Shown: positions 36,471-55,866 of the stretch, piece by piece
How the letters are laid out: every line of letters starts with the position of its first letter
How positions within the stretch are numbered: the first letter of the stretch is position 1
NCBI RefSeq assembly: GCF_000003815.2
Contig: NC_049992.1
Span: forward strand, 9,859,407-9,923,406
From: Branchiostoma floridae
Lineage: Eukaryota; Chordata; Leptocardii; Amphioxiformes; Branchiostomatidae
DNA length: 64,000 nt
Direction: 5' to 3'
The notes under the pieces: generated by a model
Told to the model about the DNA's origin: nothing
The model's input: only the letters and a program-made list of their open reading frames with translations
Databases searched by the model: none
Position numbers and translations under genes: made by a program

Positions 36471-39400
36471 ATGGCAGACCTACTAGGATCTATTTTGAGC
36501 TCGATGGAAAAACCTCCAACAATTGGAGAGGAGGAAAAGAAGAAAGCTAAAAGTAAGTCCGATTTTACTTCAGGGAACCGTCCTCAGAAATGTCTTGTTT
36601 TACATGAAGAATTTGGTTGAAAGGGAAGAAACTGTTTGGAGGAATTATGCATGTTTGGCATTCAGCCTTTTTTATGATCATAATATCATCATTGTACGAA
36701 TGAACAACAACGTATTATGTGGGAAAATATAGGTATTATAGACACAAATCAATCAGAGGAGCGAGTAGAACAGAAAGACACAAAACCCCGACTTCATGGA
36801 TTCGAACCCGGACAGCCGGATCATATATCCAACGTGTAAACCACAACGCCCAAAGCTCAGAGCTGTTGGCGTGGTCAGTTTGGCAACGGTTGAACCCCAC
36901 TGTTACACTTCTAATCTTTCACTTGTCCCAATGAACACAGAACAACGTGAACAATTGGAGAAACTTCAAGCTCAAGAAAAGGCGGCCAAGTCCAAGTTTA
37001 GGAAAAGGGTGAGACTTTTCAACTTGCATTGTGAGAAGATTATGACACTTAACAATAAAGTAATCTTACCAATATTTTTGTCACCTAGGAATCATCAGGT
37101 AACAGAAACCTGAGAATTATGTCAACATTGAATAAGAATAGGATTCATTTAAATAAATAAATAAACAGTGTTTCAATTTTTTTTCCTTCTGCTGTTAAGT
37201 AGGTTCATACGAGTGATCACGATGATGCCACAGTGACACAGTAATCTTGTTTTATTCCAGATAGTAGATGAGGTGAACAAGTTCATCAATGACAGCTCAC
37301 GCACCAGGCACAAGTTCGAGGCCATGGACAAAATGGCCAGAACTATCGTGTAAGAAATTACAGTCTCCATGTGGTAACAGATGTCAGGTTACAATCATTG
37401 CATGATGACTAAAAAGACTCATTTTACACAACCATTGCTTTATTCTCTCAAACGTTTCAGTGACTGTCTGTCACCTTCTTCTGGGCAATTCTGACTGGTT
37501 CACATTGTACTGCAGGACAGGTGTCGCTGCTCTCAGTTGATGTGGTCACAAACCTGAACTGTGAGCAGTGACACCTGTCATGCAGTAGAATGTAAACCAG
37601 TCAGAATTGCCCTGAAGAAGGTGACAGACGGTCACAAAAACGTTGGTAAGAACAAAGCAATGGTTGTCTCTTCATTCAGTGACATGCCTAATATCCAAGC
37701 AGATCCTGCGTGGCATAACACAGTAACATAAGCTGGGGAAGGAGTTAAGCTGGCAGAGCGTGGCCAATTTACTCCTCTGCTGGCTTAACTNNNNNNNNNN
37801 NNNNNNNNNNNNNNNNNNNNNNNNNNNNNNNNNNNNNNNNNNNNNNNNNNNNNNNNNNNNNNNNNNNNNNNNNNNNNNNNNNNNNNNNNNNNNNNNNNNN
37901 NNNNNNNNNNNNNNNNNNNNNNNNNNNNNNNNNNNNNNNNNNNNNNNNNNNNNNNNNNNNNNNNNNNNNNNNNNNNNNNNNNNNNNNNNNNNNNNNNNNN
38001 NNNNNNNNNNNNNNNNNNNNNNNNNNNNNNNNNNNNNNNNNNNNNNNNNNNNNNNNNNNNNNNNNNNNNNNNNNNNNNNNNNNNNNNNNNNNNNNNNNNN
38101 NNNNNNNNNNNNNNNNNNNNNNNNNNNNNNNNNNNNNNNNNNNNNNNNNNNNNNNNNNNNNNNNNNNNNNNNNNNNNNNNNNNNNNNNNNNNNNNNNNNN
38201 NNNNNNNNNNNNNNNNNNNNNNNNNNNNNNNNNNNNNNNNNNNNNNNNNNNNNNNNNNNNNNNNNNNNNNNNNNNNNNNNNNNNNNNNNNNNNNNNNNNN
38301 NNNNNNNNNNNNNNNNNNNNNNNNNNNNNNNNNNNNNNNNNNNNNNNNNNNNNNNNNNNNNNNNNNNNNNNNNNNNNNNNNNNNNNNNNNNNNNNNNNNN
38401 NNNNNNNNNNNNNNNNNNNNNNNNNNNNNNNNNNNNNNNNNNNNNNNNNNNNNNNNNNNNNNNNNNNNNNNNNNNNNNNNNNNNNNNNNNNNNNNNNNNN
38501 NNNNNNNNNNNNNNNNNNNNNNNNNNNNNNNNNNNNNNNNNNNNNNNNNNNNNNNNNNNNNNNNNNNNNNNNNNNNNNNNNNNNNNNNNTGATGTAGTAG
38601 AGTTTGCTGGACTCACTTCATTTTCCTTTGGAGAGGATGAAAATGACAGATATGTGATGCTCTGTAAAAAGGTATTATGGTAATTATTTTGGATTTATCA
38701 TTGTTGAAGCCAAACTAGTACAGTCAAACTTTTACAAATGACCAACATCCCTGAGAACCAACTGGCCAAGCTGGTCAGCTCTTAGTAATCCTTTAGATGA
38801 TATTTCCCATTAACACAAGTATCAACTGTCTATTGTGACCACTTGTCCAAATGTACCAGATTTTCTCGTTCATGAGTGGTCTTCTTCATCAGTTTTGACT
38901 GTAATAGAAATACTAACTAATTTTTAAAGCTTGAAGATAGTTTGCCCAAACAGTGCTTTCATAATTTGCAGGAAAGGTACATGAGATGTTGCATCGAAGA
39001 ATTTCAGAATTTCTTGTACAAACTCTTTAGAATCATAATTTTACCGTTATTTTTGCTGTTACTCCAGGAATTTGCCCCCTCAGATGAAGAACTGGAGGCA
39101 TACAGGAGGGGTGAGGAGTGGGACCCTAACAAGGCAGAAGAAATGAAGAGATTGAAAGAGGTACACTTGCCTTAATCAAGAATCAGGCGCAATCTACACA
39201 CAGTTTTTACCAATATCTGTGGAGATTTCGGGAGGGATCTAGAACGTAGGGTGCCGGACACCCATGGCGCTTGCAGTCATAAACATATAGCGCGATTTTC
39301 CAAATGGCGTTATATGCTAATGAGCCTTCCCGAAGTCGGGAAGCATCTACACGCGCGCGACGCTGTCGGGGACCCCTGCTAAGCTATCGGTAAGGTATCG

Positions 39401-40849
39401 TACGAATGGTCCGGACCTTTCGGGAGAAATTTTCCCGATATCGTAATGGCGATATAGTAGTTCCATCTAGATGATGAAAAAAAGCTGTCGGCGAGAGGTT
39501 GTAGGCTCGCCGATATCGGGAAAAACTGTGTAGATCGTGCCTTAGTGCCACCAGGTGGACCTGTAGTTGACTACGAATCTAAAGGTTTGGGGTTCAAATC
39601 CTTAGTAGGTACCATTTACCATGTGATGTTGGAAAATGTGCTCTAAATGACTCTCCTCACTCCACTCAGGTGAAAATGAGTAGTCAGCTTTATATATGTA
39701 TGTCCTTTTGGATAGGATCCATGAAAAGAACAGAACAGTTGTAAAAAAAAAAAAGATTGTGAGTTGATCAAACCTTGCTGGTCTTATGCAGATGGTACTT
39801 ACATCGGTTTAGTACAAAACATAGGTTTGGTAAAGTTTACTTTAGCCCTAATCCCATCAACTGTTGTCACCCCACAGAGGTTAGCTTAACCCTCTCTCTG
39901 CAACCTAACTTGTAACCAACACAAAGTTGGTGCCCAAAGGCTCCTTCAGCAACAAGAGGGTTAACTGAACTTATTCCCCAGGCACAGGTTGAAGAGCCGT
40001 CGTCCTCACAAGCCTCGCAGAAAGTTGTCCCCATGTCGAACTACAAGGACAAGTACAAGCACCTCATAGGAGACACCTCCGCTAAGGCTGCTGCACAGAT
40101 TACTACGGCCAACAAGGCCTATGGTTTTGGTAAGTTTTTTTATTGTAGTATCATGCTTGTGGAGAAAAATAATGTGTACAAGGTTCTGGTAGTATGGCCT
40201 ATGGTTTTGGTAAGGCTTTTCGTTTCTAGTATCATGCTTGTTGAGGAAATGATATATACAAAGCTCAAGAACTAGTACACTGAACATTGCATTTCAAAGA
40301 CATGACACCCATACCTGATCCCATGGCATGTGTGTTAGACATCCAGGAATTTCTCTGTTACATGTACATGTTAAGTTGCGTGTATGCATAAAGATTTTAA
40401 ATACAATTTAAAAAGTATGCATGATGCAAAATAATATAGGGTGACAGTAGTAAGCACAAAAGCTTACCAACAAACCTAGAAACAGCAATATTTTTACTTT
40501 TTCCAGGGCACATTTCTGTTGAGGTTTTAGATGGTTTAGAACAAAAAGGAAAATTGAGTGAGAGATAGTTTATGCAAGTCCAGACCTGGTTCCAGACATA
40601 TTTTACCAGGCCAGTGTGCAAGTCCAATGTACAGGTATGCAGCACTAACAATGTAACCTTCAAGTCTGTTTACCATGACTGTACTAGTTAACTTCCTACC
40701 AATATTTTATTGTTTCAGTTCCAAGTGAGAACAAAAGAGATCAACGCTCTATTGAAGAGGTGCAGAATCAGATCAGGGCAAAGAAGAGACAAAAGACTGA
40801 GGATCCTACTGCAGATGCAGCCCAGTCATCATCTAATGAAGAACAGTAG
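36471..40849 (+). CDS. SPAG7: SPAG7 (sperm-associated antigen 7, R3H domain), part lost in gap
   Basis: Seven exons are seen: 36471-36552, 36941-37008, 37261-37349, a fourth ending at 38671 whose start is in the N run, 39068-39160, 39982-40129 and 40719-40849. The protein starts [20 protein letters not shown]. It has a Lys/Glu coiled stretch ([14 protein letters not shown]), an R3H-type segment ([20 protein letters not shown]), [60 protein letters not shown] and [20 protein letters not shown]. It ends SSNEEQ. These match vertebrate SPAG7 in order. R3H domains bind single-stranded nucleic acid; the precise role is not known from sequence. About ten residues before VVEFAG are missing because of the gap. 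A poly(A) signal AATAAA lies near 40918. Confidence 0.93.
36785..36860 (-). repeat. tRNA-like sequence in SPAG7 intron 1
   Basis: On the minus strand GGGCGTTGTGGTTTACACG resembles an A box. GGGTTCGAATCC is a perfect B box about 45 bases later. The acceptor stem does not pair well, so this is more likely a tRNA-derived SINE fragment or tRNA pseudogene than a working tRNA. Confidence 0.4.
37428..37668. mobile_element. 240-base foldback element in SPAG7 intron 3
   Basis: The arms of about 100 bases are inverted copies. The left has CCATTGCTTTATTCTCTCAA, CTGTCTGTCACCTTCTTCTG and GGCAATTCTGACTGGTT. The right has these in reverse complement with few changes. The centre pairs GACAGGTGTCGCTGCTC with its inverse. 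The product would fold into one long hairpin. The target duplication was not resolved. Confidence 0.7.
37791..38589. other. assembly gap (799 N)
   Basis: A run of N interrupts SPAG7 between exon 3 and exon 4. The bases just before it (TGGCCAATTTACTCCTCTGC) belong to a dispersed MITE-like repeat also seen near 3597. A repeat may therefore be why the gap exists. Confidence 0.99.
39540..39612 (+). repeat. tRNA-like SINE fragment in SPAG7 intron 5
   Basis: GTGGACCTGTAGTTGACTACG is followed by GGGGTTCAAATCC, an A-box-like and B-box-like pair. A similar pattern is near 18425-18475. It is degenerate and no functional tRNA fold was found. Confidence 0.3.
40111..40263 (+). repeat. tandem duplicate of the SPAG7 exon 6 donor
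   Basis: About 75 bases covering the last bases of exon 6, its donor and the following intron (40113-40182) are repeated directly downstream (40192-40263). Both copies contain GGCCTATGGTTTTG followed by GTAAG, then TAGTATCATGCTTGT. The real exon ends at 40129. The second donor at about 40209 is intact but lacks an acceptor of its own nearby. Confidence 0.85.
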
Positions 40850-41270
40850 TACATGTACATCATACCATGGCTCATATTCACAGCTTATGTAAAATAGTTA
40901 AGAGTTACTTTATGGTCAATAAAAGTATTGTCACTGTAGGAAAGATGATTAAAGAAAAAAAAAGAGTTGATTTAATATTTATTTCTTTAAGATTACTTTT
41001 GCGAAAGATGTAATGTTTGCCAATGTTGCCCTTTCATGAACTTATAATAAGAAGTTTCTGTAAAATAGACATATTTTGAATATCTGCATGCCACATTTGT
41101 GGTAGATTTTCTTGTTATAGTTGGGTTTCAATCCCGCCTATAGCATTATTAAGATATGAGATATGAGTTGGAATTATGATAAATGTAGGAACAAACCTTC
41201 ATAAAAGTGTATATTAGGGTGTCTTTGTCTGCTTTTTCTTTCTAATCTTGTAATCAAATATCATTCACAG

Positions 41271-42124
41271 TAGGAGTGGGTACCGATACAGAAATGTCAG
41301 GTCTGGTTCAAGTTCAGAGGATCAGGTCCAGGTCCGGACCTGAACCTGGACCTGATTCAGTATGTGAAAACTTGTTAATGGACGATACTCAAAAAATGGT
41401 CCATTCTGCTACAAAGAAATCTGTTTGTTGTAGTTTTTGACTCCCACGGGCATTTTAAATCCTACAAGGCTAACTGCCTCTGTATGGTTTACTGTAAAAC
41501 TTGGTAGAAATGACTATACACCTTTATCACGCGGCGGCCATCATAGATTGAAGACGAGGTCAATGAGGCAAACAGACAAAACTTATTTCTAAAATCAGCT
41601 CCCATTTAGTTTTTCCCCAGACCACACCAATTTTCACAATATAAAATCAAATAATACATATTATAACCAGTGTTATGCAATGAAATATGTAGCAATTTAG
41701 ACTCTCGTACTGATCCCATATTCCTTTAAGAGATGCAAAATAAAAACATAATAATGCAAATATTTGACGGACATGCAGCCATTCTCTTATTGGTCAATTT
41801 TGTAATTTCCATGCTATCCTTGGTTGAACTACTAATTATGATGGACAGCCTTTTGTTTGCCTCATTGGACTCGTTTTAGATCTATCATGGCCGCCACGTG
41901 AGAAAGGTCTATAGACTCTACTCTCCTTTGCTCGTTATTTTCGTCTACTGGTAAGCCCCCAAATGAATGTGAATGCCAGATCATATAATCTGCTCATTTT
42001 TCAAAAGGTCTAACATTTGGTCCAATGAATTTTTTCAGGTCCGTTTTTTTTGGACCGGTCCAATAACTTAATGAATAAGAAAAACTGGTTTTGTACCGGT
42101 GCACCGTACCGGTACCCACCCCTA
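41271..42124. mobile_element. hAT MITE, second copy, carrying a nested element
   Basis: The left terminus is TAGGAGTGGGTACCGATAC. The right terminus in reverse complement is TAGGGGTGGGTACCGGTAC. A perfect 8-base duplication ATTCACAG flanks it (41263-41270 and 42125-42132). The outer parts match the copy at 8950-9364 closely, for example CCTGAACCTGGACCTGATTC and TTTGCTCGTTATTTTC. The middle is interrupted by a separate element at 41519-41909. Confidence 0.85.
41519..41909. mobile_element. nested inverted-repeat transposon, 391 bases
   Basis: The ends are inverted: CACCTTTATCACGCGGCGGC on the left, and GACCTTTCTCACGTGGCGGC from the right in reverse complement. The match continues through CATCATAGAT and the GAGGCAAAC word. 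TATA flanks both sides (41515-41518 and 41910-41913). The related copy at 8950-9364 has the uninterrupted sequence GACTGTAGACTCTAC, which gives the empty site. No coding capacity is seen. A TA or TATA duplication is compatible with several superfamilies. Confidence 0.8.
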
Positions 42125-43239
42125 ATTCACAGTGTAAAATGTAATTGTAACAGAGAAAAAAAAAACTTTTTGTAGCCAAAGACTGACTAGTTGCACATGT
42201 ATAGTCCACATGTAATTAGCTTGTTGGCATCAGTTGTGTAAGTTTATTTTTGTAGCCAAGATTTGGGGAAAAGCCACAGATTTACAGAGATTTGTTTTAA
42301 GTATTGACCACTTACAATATACAAAACCATTGCAAGTTTAACATTAGAGGAATGTCAACCAATAAAGGCTTTACCAGAAGTCATTAGAAGTCTATACATG
42401 AAAGATTATATGATTGCAAAGTTACAAACAAGAATGTCACATTAGTCAATAGTTTATCATAACTATTAAAGTGTGCTGTTTAAGGTCTATATTCTACATA
42501 CTTATCTAAGCTATACTATACAATACATGTTGAGCATGTGAGCACATCTTGGCAATATTGAACTGTACAGTTTTTGGCAAAGAATAAAGTTTGGATGTTT
42601 ACTTAGTGTTAGCTTCATAAAACCATGCTATACTGTCATTGGGGCTTGATAGAATATCATTAGAATCATGTATGTATAAAAAAAAACTTTTTTCTTTTAA
42701 CCCTGTATACGGCTTAAAAACAAAATATTCAAACAGCCATTTCAATACGTTTTTATTGCTATTCTTTAAAGAGAGAACAAGGACACTGTGGCCCCATGCC
42801 CTGACCATGTGCCCCCTTACGCTGGAAAGCAGATCCTCTGGTAAGTATAATTTCTGATTGACGTGGGGTGCAACTGGGTCACATGTGGCCTCAGTTTTGG
42901 GTTCGTTTTTTGTTTGTTTTTCTTTTCTTTTTAGAACTTGGTGAAAATCAATTTGCACACAGATGTCATTCAGAAAATTAAGTTAGTGTGGCCTTACATA
43001 AAGACATGGATTAGTTTGTTAGTTTGCACTGTAGTTATATTATGAGAAAAAAGAACAATTATAGCAACCTTCAGTTTCTATTTCTACGTTTAAGGTTATA
43101 ACTGGAAGCAATGAGCATCAGGATTTGCCAACATAAAACCTGAGTAAGTCCACAGTATTGTCTTGGTGTATGGCGCTACCTAGCGATCCTGTCTCGAACT
43201 ACAGCACCACCTGGCACTAGCCTCCGATCTTATAATAAG

Positions 43240-51638
<8,399 letters not shown>

Positions 51639-52189
51639 GTTTACTAGTTTAGGGGGCGATCACTTGATATCGGGAAGGATGCTGTAGACAGTACATGTAC
51701 TTACGACTCCTGCGAGGGGGAATCCGTTAATATTCATCGCTCAATGACCATTGCAATTTTTCTACATTTCGTTACGCACGCACTGTCGTATACAAGACCT
51801 AATGATGCCACCAAGGATGGTTTATATTTTTTATAACAAGTTTTATTGCAAATTCTTGCCCATGGGCTAATTGCAGGTAACATATTAAAAAGATTCAAAC
51901 AGTGTAAAATATGAAAACAAGGAAGTTAAACTATATGCTCTTACATGAGACCTCACAAGGTTTATGTATATGAGGCAAAATGTTATGAGGTTTTATGAGA
52001 CCTCTACTCATATTTTGTAACCTCATGAACCCTCTATGAGATCTCATTACCTCCTTGTACTATATATCTTCTAAAATACTAGTAATCGTATCTTATCACT
52101 ATTTTTGCGTTACAACCCTATAAACGGATGCATAATGACACATCCCCGCTTGGCATTTCTTCCCCTGACACCTGCCTGACACCCAGGCC

Positions 52190-52529
52190 TGAAATAGGTG
52201 ATAATTGGCATGGCACAAGCAGAGGTTGGTGGGAAATACCGAAGGATTGTGAACTTTTCTAGTCTCAAAGCTGGCCAAGGAGTATAGCCGGCACCGGTGC
52301 CCGTTTGACTCCCGTTGGCCGGCTATCTCCCTTTGGCCGGCTATACTCCTTGGCAAGCTTTGATACTATGATCTCTAAAGATCTCTCAAGTCTAAGGCAC
52401 CGTATGGTCTACCTTGAGACTAAACTTTTCCTCAAACCAAGGAGGTCTTTTCAACCTCCTTGCTCAAATCTCACGTTGTCTGCCCGCAATCCCCACCAAT
52501 CTTTCCCACCAACCTCTGCTTGGAGAGTA
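52190..52529. mobile_element. MITE of the CTCCAAGCAGAGG family with a nested inverted repeat
   Basis: The right end reads CCCACCAACCTCTGCTTGGA then GAGTA. The left carries the inverse CAAGCAGAGGTTGGTGGGAA, but its first bases are decayed. Inside, GGCCAAGGAGTATAGCCGG and its inverse CCGGCTATACTCCTTGG form a second, tighter hairpin (about 52270-52355). Confidence 0.6.
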
Positions 52530-52819
52530 GACATATAGAGAGAACTTCAACTTTACTATTAAAACTGGCAGCAAAGACTTTGAGTGGGTCCCTCTGCACT
52601 ACTTTGGGATTAGGCAATTACATCTTGTAGTTCAGCTCATATGTGCTAGGTGCCCCATCTATGCTAACAACATTAAGTTCACAAAAACGATAGAGATATG
52701 ATGCATCTTGCAATCTTTTATTTGCAGTTTTCACCATGCAGGAGACGACCATACAAATGCACGCATGCATGCCGTTCGGACTTCCAGGATTTAACAATTA
52801 TCAGCATCTAGGTTAGCCT

Positions 52820-52908
52820 GGTATCCAGCCATAGTGTAGCTCCCGAGTCTCTTCTGTCCTCTTCGCAAATACAGAAGAGACGCAGGAGCTATAATACGGC
52901 TGGATACC
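52820..52908. repeat. short imperfect hairpin
   Basis: GGTATCCAGCCATAGTGTAG at the left pairs with the inverted CTATAATACGGCTGGATACC at the right. GTCTCTTCTGT/ACAGAAGAGAC lies closer to the loop. It is probably a small MITE. Confidence 0.6.
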
Positions 52909-53026
52909 ACTCTATATCTAGGTAGCTAATCAAAATTGTAACGTTATGTGACGAAACCAACTTTGTTGACATATATGATATATGTTAATTACTGCTTGTT
53001 TACGAGTCTATCAGTTGTTTTTTTTT

Positions 53027-54248
53027 TCAATCTTGGAAAAGGATGTTTAAAAGAGCAAATTTTCTTTCCTTTGTCACATAAAGCGAACTTGTAATTTTCT
53101 CCATCATCCTGTCACTCAGACGGGTGTCCACATCTCGTTTCTCCAGCTCCCTGGCCATCTCCAGCTCCCTGGCCATCTCCAGCTCCCTGGTCATCTCCAG
53201 CTCCCTGGTCATCTCCAGCTCCCTGGTCATCTCCAGCTCCCTGGCCATCTCCAGCTCCCTGGTCATCTCCAGCTCCCTGGTCATCTCCAGCTCCCTGGCC
53301 ATCTCCAGCTCCCTGGCCATCTCCAGCTCCCTGGTCATCTCCAGCTCCCTGGCCATCTCCAGCTCCCTGGTCATCTCCAGCTCCCTGGCCATCTCCAGCT
53401 CCCTGGTCATCTCCAGCTCCCTGGCCATCTCCAGCTCCCTGGCCATCTCCAGCTCCCTGGCCATCTCCAGCTCCCTGGTCATCTCCAGCTCCCTGGTCAT
53501 CTCCAGCTCCCTGGCCATCTCCAGCTCCCTGGCCAGCTCACGCAGCTCAGCCTGACGGGCCAAGTTCGCCTTGATAGCCTTGAAACCACGTTCTGAATAC
53601 AAAAGTCTGAAACGAGATTAAAATTGGTAGTATTTATCATTTGTCGGTGTTTTTTTTAATAGTTAGTTAAAAAGTTAAACCATTCCTGCGCCAAGATGGC
53701 GTATAGGGCGGGGCCCATCTCTGTTACATTAGCCCTGGGCCACACACAACGCAATCACTACAGCAGGGGCCAATCCACTGGTAGTGGTGTGTGTTTTTTT
53801 TACTACCTTTGACTATAATCATAGCCTACCCGATTTCTACCGGGGCTCCTTCCACTAGTTGCCCTAAAATGTGTTTAAGGCAACGTGTGTAAGGACTCTA
53901 TTAAAGGAGCCCCTGTTTTTAGGGCAGCGAGTGCAAGGAGCCCCGGTAGAAATTGGATGGTATTAAACAAGGCTATTTTCGTAAGCTTGATATGACAACT
54001 GGAACCACAACGTGGGCTCCCAAACAATGAGTTGTGCAAAAGAATCAAGGCTACATGTATTAAATATTTCTCATCGTTCTTTATTTGTTTGTTGCTATTT
54101 GTTTCATTTTTTACTCTAATCGTTCAGTAGAACGAAGGATGATTATTTTCTTACCCATGCCTCGGCCAATCCTAAAGTGGCTATCAGCTGTCATCAGATG
54201 GGACGAGATGACCAGGACAACAAGAAGAAACACCAGGGTCGTCTTCAT
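53027..54248 (-). CDS. small secreted protein built of a hexapeptide repeat
   Basis: Two exons, 54248-54155 and 53592-53027, join in phase (ATG G / AA CGT) to give 219 residues. Residues 1 to about 23 are a signal peptide (MKTTLVFLLVVLVISSHLM, then TADS). A basic stretch follows (HFRIGRGMERGFKAIKANLA), then 22 tandem hexapeptides of the form (M/L)(A/T)RELE (about residues 54-185). The C terminus begins with a dibasic site, KRDVDTRLSDRMMEKITSSL, and ends NILFQD. The repeat has net negative charge and strong helix propensity. No family is recognised. A basic N-terminal peptide before an acidic spacer, plus a KR site, resembles precursor layouts of some antimicrobial or neuropeptides, but that is speculation. 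An alternative is a helical structural secreted protein. The exon junction and signal peptide make a real gene likely. Confidence 0.75.
53142..53537 (-). repeat. coding 18-base minisatellite, 22 units
   Basis: The plus-strand unit is CCAGCTCCCTGG(C/T)CATCT in near-perfect tandem. Units differ almost only at one base, C or T on the plus strand, which makes the residue Ala or Thr. From N to C terminus the order is L-A then A T T A A A T A T A T A A T T A T T T A A. The plus-strand frame (SSLAIS repeats) is a shadow of this. Confidence 0.95.
53827..53962. repeat. foldback repeat in the intron of the repeat-protein gene
   Basis: TACCCGATTTCTACCGGGGC pairs with the inverted GCCCCGGTAGAAATTGGATG. 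Inner words TTGCCCTAAAA and TTTTTAGGGCA are also inverted. It is probably a small MITE. Confidence 0.6.
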
Positions 54249-55866
54249 CTGTAGTCAAGAAAGTCAGACGAGACTTATCACTTTGTGTGTAAAACTCAAC
54301 ATATAGTTTGGATACCTGACCCTATCCACCGTGTCTTAGGTTACATTTGTACATATCATATAGTAGGGTGGAACGTTTCCATCTAGTTCTAGTCGGTCAG
54401 TCGGTCGAACTTCGCTAACTGACAAATGACTGACGGGTACCGCGATATTTCTGAAATGACGGATAAATGCTCTCATCCCCCGAGGCCCTTCAATTGGTAT
54501 CACTGCAAGGGAAATGGTCTGTCTGTCTTCGAAACTTTTGTCTCGTTTGGGTCAGGGTTGCGCAAACTGATATCTACTAACGATCTGTAGTTATTAAGAA
54601 TTAGATTTCTTTAATTAGATGAAAACAAAACATTTTCTCATTATACAGATCATTAGTAGATATCAATTTGCGCAACCGTGAGTTTGTAGCTTTCATCATT
54701 ATGGCTTTTATGCAACGAAAAACGAAGTTTCATTACAGTGGTCTGTACCAAAGTGCTGTATTTTGTCATAGAAAAAAATATCAGAGGCAATAAAAATGAT
54801 GACGTCATCAATTTGGCCCCCAAAAAGTCAGATGTAGAATTCTTTAATGCCCATCTATCAACATTCGTTACGGCTCCATTCGTTCTTAATTCATTAATAA
54901 GAAAACAGTGGAAGGTCAAAAAGCCAATTTAGCCAACCGAGATACCTTAATTGTTTGCAGCGTTGTAAACTGCAGAGCGATTGTTCACAGAAATCATAAG
55001 GATTGAAAAAAAACAGGTCTTTTAACTGTCAGTCTGGCCATATTCGCTGAGCAAACACTTCGCCGGTTGCTATGAAGATGTTTGCGTTCCGCTGCATTTG
55101 TTTGGAGAGGCACTGACATCTGAGACAAATTCAAACAGAGGAAGAACGGATAAACATTGGTCTTGTCACGTTCCATTCAATGGATGTAGAAGCGTTATAT
55201 ATTCAATAGTTGATATTGAGGGAAATGATCAGTGTATGCCACGTCTCGCAGTTGAAAAGGGGAACATATGTGGAATTAGAATTTTGCTTGTCTCTTGTAT
55301 TCAACTTTCAAAAGTAAGAATAAACTAGGATATGGTAACATCTCATATTTTGTCTGTTGAAACTTAAAACTGTGTTGTTTAGAGGTTTCAGACTTTTATG
55401 CCAGGCACATATCATATAACGTATACCAACGAATATCATGGACTGAGAAAAAAAGATGAAAACGGCGAAATTGAACGACGAATTGGCCGAAAAAGATGTA
55501 ACGGTCTATCACATATCGTTAAACGTTGGCACATTTCAAAGCCGGCATTCAATCTCAGAAACAACATATGAAGAGAAGCGATTTGATTTTGAGACGCCGG
55601 AGACCAAGAGGACTTAATTCATGCACATCAACATACAACAATGACAGCATTCAATTGACTCTATTCGTCAGTCTATAACTCTCTTTACCAAGTTGTCACC
55701 ATAGTTGGCAACGTCAACAAACATTTTCTGCTGCTTGGATACTAGACCATTATCCTGTATACAGTAGACTCATAACACTTGTACATTAAGAACTGAACAC
55801 CAGGAAATTGTCGTAGTTTTCCTGCAAGTTTGAGGTGTGATTTTATCTGAAGTCATTACCAGAAAC
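54249..55866. other. divergent promoter interval, repeat-protein gene to LITAF-like gene
   Basis: It is non-coding as far as can be seen. Inverted words GATATCTACTAACGATCTG (54570) and CAGATCATTAGTAGATATCA (54646) make a hairpin of about 95 bases. The two genes point away from each other. Confidence 0.45.

Larger units (their letters stand above)
40850..43239. other. convergent intergenic region SPAG7/dipeptidase A
   Basis: It contains the 3' ends of both genes and the hAT element at 41271-42124. Open frames here are short and without family resemblance. Confidence 0.5.
51639..53026. other. upstream region of dipeptidase A and 3' flank of the repeat-protein gene
   Basis: The dipeptidase A promoter should lie just above 51638. 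A repeated TATGAGGTTTTATGAGACCTC-like patch spans 51940-52050. A MITE (52190-52529) and a short hairpin (52820-52908) follow. No coding sequence is recognised. Confidence 0.5.

Noticed and set aside
36785..36860. Functional tRNA gene on the minus strand
   Set aside because: The B box is perfect but the acceptor and anticodon stems do not pair convincingly; listed only as a tRNA-like repeat.
37672..38683. Open frames of about 310 codons on both strands across the N run
   Set aside because: They exist only because N is translated as X; no stop can be called there.
53142..53537. CRISPR-like appearance of the regular array
   Set aside because: The units are contiguous with no unique spacers, and the genome is eukaryotic.
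53124..53555. Plus-strand 143-codon frame of SSLAIS repeats
   Set aside because: Shadow of the minus-strand repeat gene. It lacks a signal peptide and splice support, while the minus strand has both.
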